Positions 53,616 to 59,240 of a DNA stretch of 59,240 nt are shown one piece after another. Below the pieces are notes generated by a model, which ran no database searches, had not been told where the DNA came from, and saw only the letters and a list, made by a program, of their open reading frames with translations. This DNA is from Monosiga brevicollis MX1 (lineage: Eukaryota > Opisthokonta > Choanoflagellata > Craspedida > Salpingoecidae). The stretch lies in the NCBI RefSeq assembly GCF_000002865.3, contig NW_001865043.1:602513-661752 (forward strand), in the 5' to 3' direction. The position numbers and the translations under genes are program-made. The number at the start of each line of letters is the position of its first letter. Position 1 is the first letter of the stretch.

Positions 53616-56600
53616 TTAGGTGGAAGTGGTGCCATAGTGGTTGGCCAAGTTTTCTTGGTGAAGGCCGAGAATACGCTCAAACTCCTCCGTCAATGGTCGC
53701 AAACGTTTATTGCGCCGGCCCAACTGCTGCATAATAACACGTGCTGAGCATGGGAACGTCGTTGGCAAGCGGACGACGCACGTTCTGATGAGCGCTATGA
53801 CTGCTGGGGCCCAGGTCCCAAAAAGTCGAGGTGACAAGGCATGAATGAAAGAGCCATGGGCGAATCACACACCGTTGGCCGCTTCTAACTGCTCCACTGC
53901 CACGGGGGTCGCCCGTGCCATCTTAATCAATGCCTTGATCCCCACCTCAACGTGCAACTAAGCTCTCAAAAAGTGGCAAGATTAAAGCTGTTAGCTTCTA
54001 TCGGCAACATGCCGAAGCTCAAATCAAAGTCTGCGGAATACCTCTGGGCCAATCAGCTGCTCCAGTACAAGCACAACGGCATGCCTTTGGGCCAAGTGCG
54101 CCAGCTCCCATTGATCATTCTACAGCCGCATGTACAAAGAGTTTGGCACTAGTCCATGCGAAAGAATGTCACGACAACCAGTTTTTCGCCATCACAGCTC
54201 GAACCGGCGCCTACCGTGGTCACCGCTTTGACGAGAAACCAGCGGGCCGCCGAAAGAATTATCGTAGGTAGCGAAGGCTACGCTCAGCCAGCGTGCCGCT
54301 GTGAGTTGAACGCACTGGACAGGAGGAGGAGTCACCACAACGCACTGCCGCTTGCCTTGAGCAGGATGCGCAGCACGTCATCGACGAGTCCAAGATCCCA
54401 AACTACATGACCCAACGAGTCATCAGCATGCCACACCACCAGCCGGCTGCGAGTATCAACTTGCACCCACCTTGACGTCGTGTTGGCGGGGCCAAAAGAC
54501 TGGCAAGCGCCCAGAGAGCCTTTGTAAAGTATAAACACCATCAGTATCATCGTTAATGTGCAACCAAACTTTCCCCGCCTTCCCCTCTTCTGATGTAAGC
54601 CACCCGATTGAAGCAAATTGAGGAGAGAAAGAGAAGGGTTGTCATCAAGTGTAGCCCAACGCATGTTCGCACATCGTGGCGCAAGTTGGTGCGAGTAGAC
54701 GCCAGCAAGACGGGCGTGCGCTCCAGAATGCCCCACTCCAAGACGGTCTGTAAACATGCGCAAACATCAGCATGAACCCACGGCCACGACGAAAGACATT
54801 CACAAGAACATGTCGCACACCTGGTGTAGTTGCGATGCATCAGGACAGGCCAAGGTATGGGCCCCTAAGTGCACGGCTGCGCCCTGGCAACGAACGCTGA
54901 GGAAGTGCGGGCTACCCTAGTCTGTCAACGCTTGGCAGGTCAATAAGCACGCATACCATGCCATGCTCGCAGGAGCTCCGAAGAGCCTTTGCGAGTGCTT
55001 GATTTGCTGCTTGGAATATGAGGGGTAGCAATGTGACATCATGGTCACCAATGCCAGCGCAAACCCAGAGCAACGTGGCAGTTGTCCTGGCATCTTGTCG
55101 GCAACGCTCCAGCCAAAGGCCGATGGCCGATAGTAGCTGCAGGCATACACACAGGTCAAGCAAGCGTACGAGTTAGCATCTGCAACCTTTGACTGAACAA
55201 CCCGTGAATTGTCAACAGCGGCCAAGAAACAACATGCACCTCTTCAAGCTGCGAACGATCAAGTGGAAGGGGTGAAAAGCTCATGAGGCAATGCAGCAGC
55301 CAGGCGGCTATGCGCAGCTCTTCCTACTCCGGTGATAAAAGGGGGGTGAAAGAAGCCTTTTTCGCACGGATGCGGTTGTGGGACTTTGCAGCGCGCACCA
55401 GTTCTTCACTCTCCGAAAGCACGGTCCAGATGTGTCTCGTTATGCCGTCGGCTACGAGCTGCTGGCAGCCTCGACGATCATAATAAGCCCGCACGCCCAG
55501 AGGTAGCATCTACGAGGACAAGGTGACTTTGTCAGCAAGACGGTGATAGCACATCAACATAAGCGCGACGTTCATTCCAGCACTTTGACAAACCGCTTGA
55601 CTGGATGCCAAACCGAGCTGCCGGGTGGTTATGTCAAGCAAATGCCCTGTGTTCCCCTATCAAAGAGGCAGATGTGTGTGTCAGGTCAAAATGCTTTCTT
55701 AGCAGTGCTCAACGCAACACTCACCTTGAGCAAGGCGGTAAGGGCATGGTCACAGCTATTCGCCGAGAGTGCTAACAGCTATCATTTGACGTCCAGTCAG
55801 AGGATAGGCGTAGACTGAGACGGAATGGCCATCACAATGCGAGGTCGCCCAGTTCAGAACACATCGATAGCTCGTGTGTCTTACCTTGCACACTGCCCCA
55901 AGCGCCGTGGCATTGGGTGGGGTCTCTACCTGCGCCGTGCAAGGACAAAAAGGTCAGCCACGCGAGGCGGTGCGGCAAGCGCGACTCGTGCATGAAGTAG
56001 CTAAGATCACCCAGGCAGAGCTTTGTAAGAGCAAAGAGGCTTCTTGGATCAGTGATAGACAGCGTTCAACCATGCCCACCAGTACCTATTACCAAGGCAA
56101 GCCCGCAAAAGGACTCAATTTCTGAGGTCATATGCCAATGCTCTAACGAAGGGGTGAAAGGCTTATCTGGCCTTACAGAATCAGAGTAGAAAGCTTCAAA
56201 ACCTGGGCCACGGTGGCCCTGTTGAATCAAGTGCTCCGTAAGAACCAACAAGCGGGGCGCTGCTTCCCAGCCCACGGTGCTGAGCTATGAAACGTGAAGA
56301 GAAAGGGCCGATTCAGAACCATGGCGTGAGATGGGCCACCTCGTCTGGGCGACGACTGCAGTGCCTAGCCGACCATGACCTGATGAATGGCATCCTGATC
56401 GGCCACAACCGGTGTTGGCTCGTCATGGTCATCTGTCGTGATGGTGATGATGGACTGCCGCGACTCTTGCTGCGAGTTTCAATACGTGAGTTTGAACACG
56501 GACCGAGGATGATGATGCCCAAGCCTCGCAAGATTACTGTCTCGCTTGGAACAAAGCAAAAGAACTGCGTCGAGTACCTTGACAAAGCCATCTCGGTCTG

Positions 56601-56980
56601 GATGCTTCCCATCCGTGTGTGCTTTCCCATCCATGTGCGCCTTTCCATCCATGTGATCCTTGCTAGCTGCTCTACCCGAGGATTGGGGCCTGGTTGACAC
56701 GCGACTCTTGACGTGCTCCTCGCGTTCCTGAATAATGGTGAGCTGCTTCAGATTGGATGCCGTCAGCCGCGCACGGCCCTAAGGAAATGATTGCCCGAGC
56801 GTCATAAGCAAGCTGGACAAGCTCTAGGGTGGGGTCGATCCACCTATGGCATCCACCCCTCAAGCATAAGGCGCAACCCACCGCCATCTTGATCGCGGCG
56901 ACCCAAGGGACTAATGTCAAGCTGGCCTTGCTTGCCTGCTGGCAAGAAAAAGACCTAGTGTTGTTTGTTGTTGCTGACAT
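53616..56980 (-). CDS. ARM/HEAT-repeat protein, exon structure partly resolved
   Basis: Minus-strand exons ending at a stop at 53616 encode short helical, Leu/Ala-rich units of armadillo type. Examples are VGWEAAPRLLVLTEHLIQQG (~56270), LLSAIGLWLERCRQD (~55140), WDLGLVDDVLRILLK (~54400), HAVVLVLEQLIGPE (~54090) and GIKALIKMARATP (~53930). The last exon ends with IMQQLGRRNKRLRPLTEEFERIL. Upstream, an exon at about 56795-56585 has a charged coil (LKQLTIIQEREEHVKS) and three DGKAH/DGK repeats. Several introns were not fixed, so no complete protein is given. No clear start codon was found for the first exon. This suggests the exons could belong to the same transcript as the SH2-PH region to the right. 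Confidence 0.55.
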
Positions 56981-57093
56981 TGGATGTTGTGTATGAATGA
57001 ATTGTTATGGTTCTTTTGCGAACTACAGATGAGACGTGGATCGGGGCGTGCATTCTACCACAGCCAAGATATGATCTCGACCTGTCCCGTGCC

Positions 57094-59160
57094 TCATGAT
57101 AGGCCAAAGGCTGGCGGGATGGTTGCAACGGGCGCTCGCGTCGTGGGGCCGGCTGCGTGAGGAAGGGGCCCAGCACTGGAAGCTTTCGAAGTCATGGATG
57201 AAGCACGACGCACGGACGGCAAGCTGTGAAGCTGCGTGCGGATGCTCTTGCCTCGTGCTAGAGAGTTAGCAGCGCCAGGCCGGCCATCAGGTCCCTCGGT
57301 CAAGGCCGGGGCGTACGTGTCTTCGTCATCGCTATCATGAGGTTCGGCCCACTGCAAGGATCGACGGTTCAGGGTACCGGTGCGGACGTGGCGAGCCATT
57401 GTGCTGAGGCGATCCGAGGCCTCGAGATTGGCTCGACTGCTATCAATGGCCGCATTGATTATGGACACCCACTGGTTTAAGCTCTGCGGGCAGGTTTGAT
57501 TCATGAGCAGCTGTACCTGTGCTCTGCACCCAAAACGAGGCCCCACCAGCACAAACCCTGTCAAAGCCAACGGCAAGGGCCGAAAGTTTACCTGGTTGTC
57601 GGAACAGTGAAGGTGGAAAATGCGCTTGGGCGTTTCGATCGTGAATTCTTTGTCCGAGTGCACGCGAACGTTGGTGTCGTGCGTCAAGTTGATGTAGCCG
57701 TTAGCCGTGGATGCGGATGGCCGGCTAAAGTACTTGAGAATGGTGTCTGGTACAAGATACACACACCACTCTGAGGTTAAATTGATAACGCCCAGCCGAA
57801 GCTTCGCCTTCGACAGGCCAAACCACGCCCACCAACCTTGTAAAATAAACCAGCGCCGTCGCCAGCCCTTGCCACTAAACGCTGCAGGCAGAGGTCCAAG
57901 CGAGACGTTGGTAAACATGAGTGTTGAGCATGAGTGTTTGCGCTTCAGCAAGAAAAAAAAGAATCGAGGCGCGAAGGAACCCAGCACAAATCAAGCAAGC
58001 CACACCAAACGCGCACCTCCACCGCCTGAACCCCGCTTATGCATCCAGCCAGCCATGCGCAGTGTGACTGAACCGCCCACTTTGTGGTTCTCATGATCTA
58101 CAAGTGGGTGTGATGAGCTCAAATACAAGAGGCCAGTTCCGCTGTACGGCTGGAAAAGGTCAAGCCGACGGCAGACCAGGGTGCATGAACAGGCACGTAC
58201 CAGCCGGTCGGCTCAGCTGCAAAAAGTCGGCTTCACTCAGGCGAGCCGTTTTCAATAGCTTCCGCTTGGCCTGGTGCTCGCGACTCGGTACCGACTATTG
58301 AACAGACCAAGGCCCAAACAACCAGATGAGGATTGAGGCAGCCACTGAGTGATATTCCAGCTATTTGGTGCGAGTTTTCAATCGCACATGCGTGAGCCGG
58401 TGCTTGAGACGAAGACTGCCCACGATGCCCGCATCAACCAGCGTGTGTATCAAATCAAAGCGCGCTCCAGAACTATCCAAATAAAAGCAATCCGCAGCTT
58501 CATCATACGTGATACGGTGATGCATCATCTACAATAGGCCGCACAGCAAGCTTGTGAGCCTTGACCATTCCTGATGATGCCCGCTATTAGCTCAGACACC
58601 AAGGCGGAGAGGATGCGTACGTGGCCCTTGTCGTCCCCCAAGAAAGAGAGCACAAAAGAGTGGGTGTCGGGTCCGCTCTGTCGGATGAGAAACGCGCCGG
58701 GAATCTGTGCACAAGCATCGACCAGGTGCTATGATAAGTTGCATGGTGAAGCTGTTGTCGCCCACGCCAGCGGACCAGAAACCATCACCGCAACCAGGAA
58801 TAGGAGAGCAGATTGTAGCCAGGATCACTTGAGCAGTGGGGTGCGGTGGAGGACTTTCACACACCTGGCGCCCTTCCTCTTCACAGTAAAGCTTGATGAC
58901 AGCCTCAGCGTCCGCGCGCTCCAGCTCACCATGAAACCAGGGCATGTCCTCCAATGGGGGAGGAATCGGTCTGAAGCACGTTTGTCAACACCAACGATGA
59001 GTGAAGCCCGCCAAGTCAAAACCGGACAAAAAGGGAAGGGCAGAAAGTCCATTGCGGCTGGCGGCGGCAACACAGAGCAAGCGCAACCTACACAGCCAAA
59101 GGCACGCCTTCCGGGACATCACCCAACCCTAAGAATCGCAAGCGGTGCTTGTCAGTGTAA
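57094..59160 (-). CDS. SH2 and PH domain adaptor-like protein, 5' end beyond the window
   Basis: Exons on the minus strand begin near the right edge (FLGLGDVPEG at ~59135). An SH2 domain is split over three exons: WFHGELERADAEAVI (~58930), AFLIRQSGPDTHSFVLSFLG with the phosphotyrosine-binding Arg in LIRQS (~58690), and HHRITYDEAADCFYLD (~58515). After a basic linker (~58280) comes a PH domain: AGWMHKRGSGGG, KGWRRRWFILQ, DTILKYFSRP, then RIFHLHCSDNQ and the C-terminal helix Trp in LNQWVSII (~57470). A Ser-rich tail reaches a stop at 57094. SH2 binds phosphotyrosine and PH binds phosphoinositides, so a signalling adaptor is likely. No kinase domain is visible. The N-terminus is missing, and splicing past 57094 into the ARM exons is possible. 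Confidence 0.72.
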
Positions 59161-59240
59161 GCAGCCCCCCCCCCCCCCCCCCCCCGGATTTTTAAAAAAA
59201 CCAAAAAAACTTGGAAAGGGAAATAAAGAATTTTTTTTCC
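59161..59240. other. Low-quality contig end
   Basis: About 22 consecutive C bases are followed by homopolymer-rich sequence (runs of A, G and T) unlike the rest of the window. This looks like a sequencing or assembly edge rather than genome sequence. Confidence 0.6.

Overview
This is a gene-dense, intron-rich eukaryotic window. Introns are mostly 65-200 nt with GT..AG ends, and almost every gene below could be spliced by eye into one open frame. The gene set points to a unicellular relative of animals, most likely a choanoflagellate: an SH2-PH adaptor, a DEP-RhoGEF-SH3 protein, the ciliary BBSome subunit BBS7, a gp78-type ER ubiquitin ligase, a PA-TM-RING ligase, indoleamine 2,3-dioxygenase and a CfaD-like cysteine protease. 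The species assignment is inference. No tRNA, rRNA or CRISPR was recognised.

Layout. 1-1.8 kb: head-to-tail 3' fragments of a retroelement, then a 15-bp minisatellite (1.77-2.18 kb). 2.6-5.5 kb (-): AMFR/gp78 ubiquitin ligase. 5.8-7.3 kb (-): MICOS MIC26/27-like protein. 8.2-9.9 kb (+): intronless PA-TM-RING ligase. 10.1-13.5 kb (-): SWIM zinc-finger protein. 14.05-17.25 kb (+): papain-family protease. 17.55-21.36 kb (-): DUF389 membrane protein. 21.9-24.0 kb (+): GH27 alpha-galactosidase with a ricin-like insert. 24.27-24.73 kb (-): LYRM4/ISD11. 25.5-30.0 kb (+): mitochondrial m-AAA protease (AFG3L2 type). 30.66-36.28 kb (-): DEP-DH-PH-SH3 RhoGEF. 38.2-39.85 kb (+): P-type-ATPase-like pseudoenzyme. 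40.2-44.9 kb (+): BBS7. 45.04-47.17 kb (-): IDO. 47.8-51.3 kb (-): SAP-domain protein. 52.0-53.1 kb (-): HET-like protein. 53.6-57 kb (-): ARM-repeat exons. 57.1 to the right end (-): SH2-PH exons, possibly one gene with the ARM exons. The last ~80 bases look like low-quality contig end.

The genes do not form one pathway. Three encode mitochondrial proteins (MIC26/27, ISD11, AFG3L2), and two of these are head to head. Two encode membrane RING ligases, one for the ER (gp78) and one for the endolysosomal system (PA-TM-RING). Several neighbours are tail to tail with only 150-260 bp between stop codons. Long (CA)n tracts lie about 145-225 bp upstream of four start codons, always reading CA on the coding strand.
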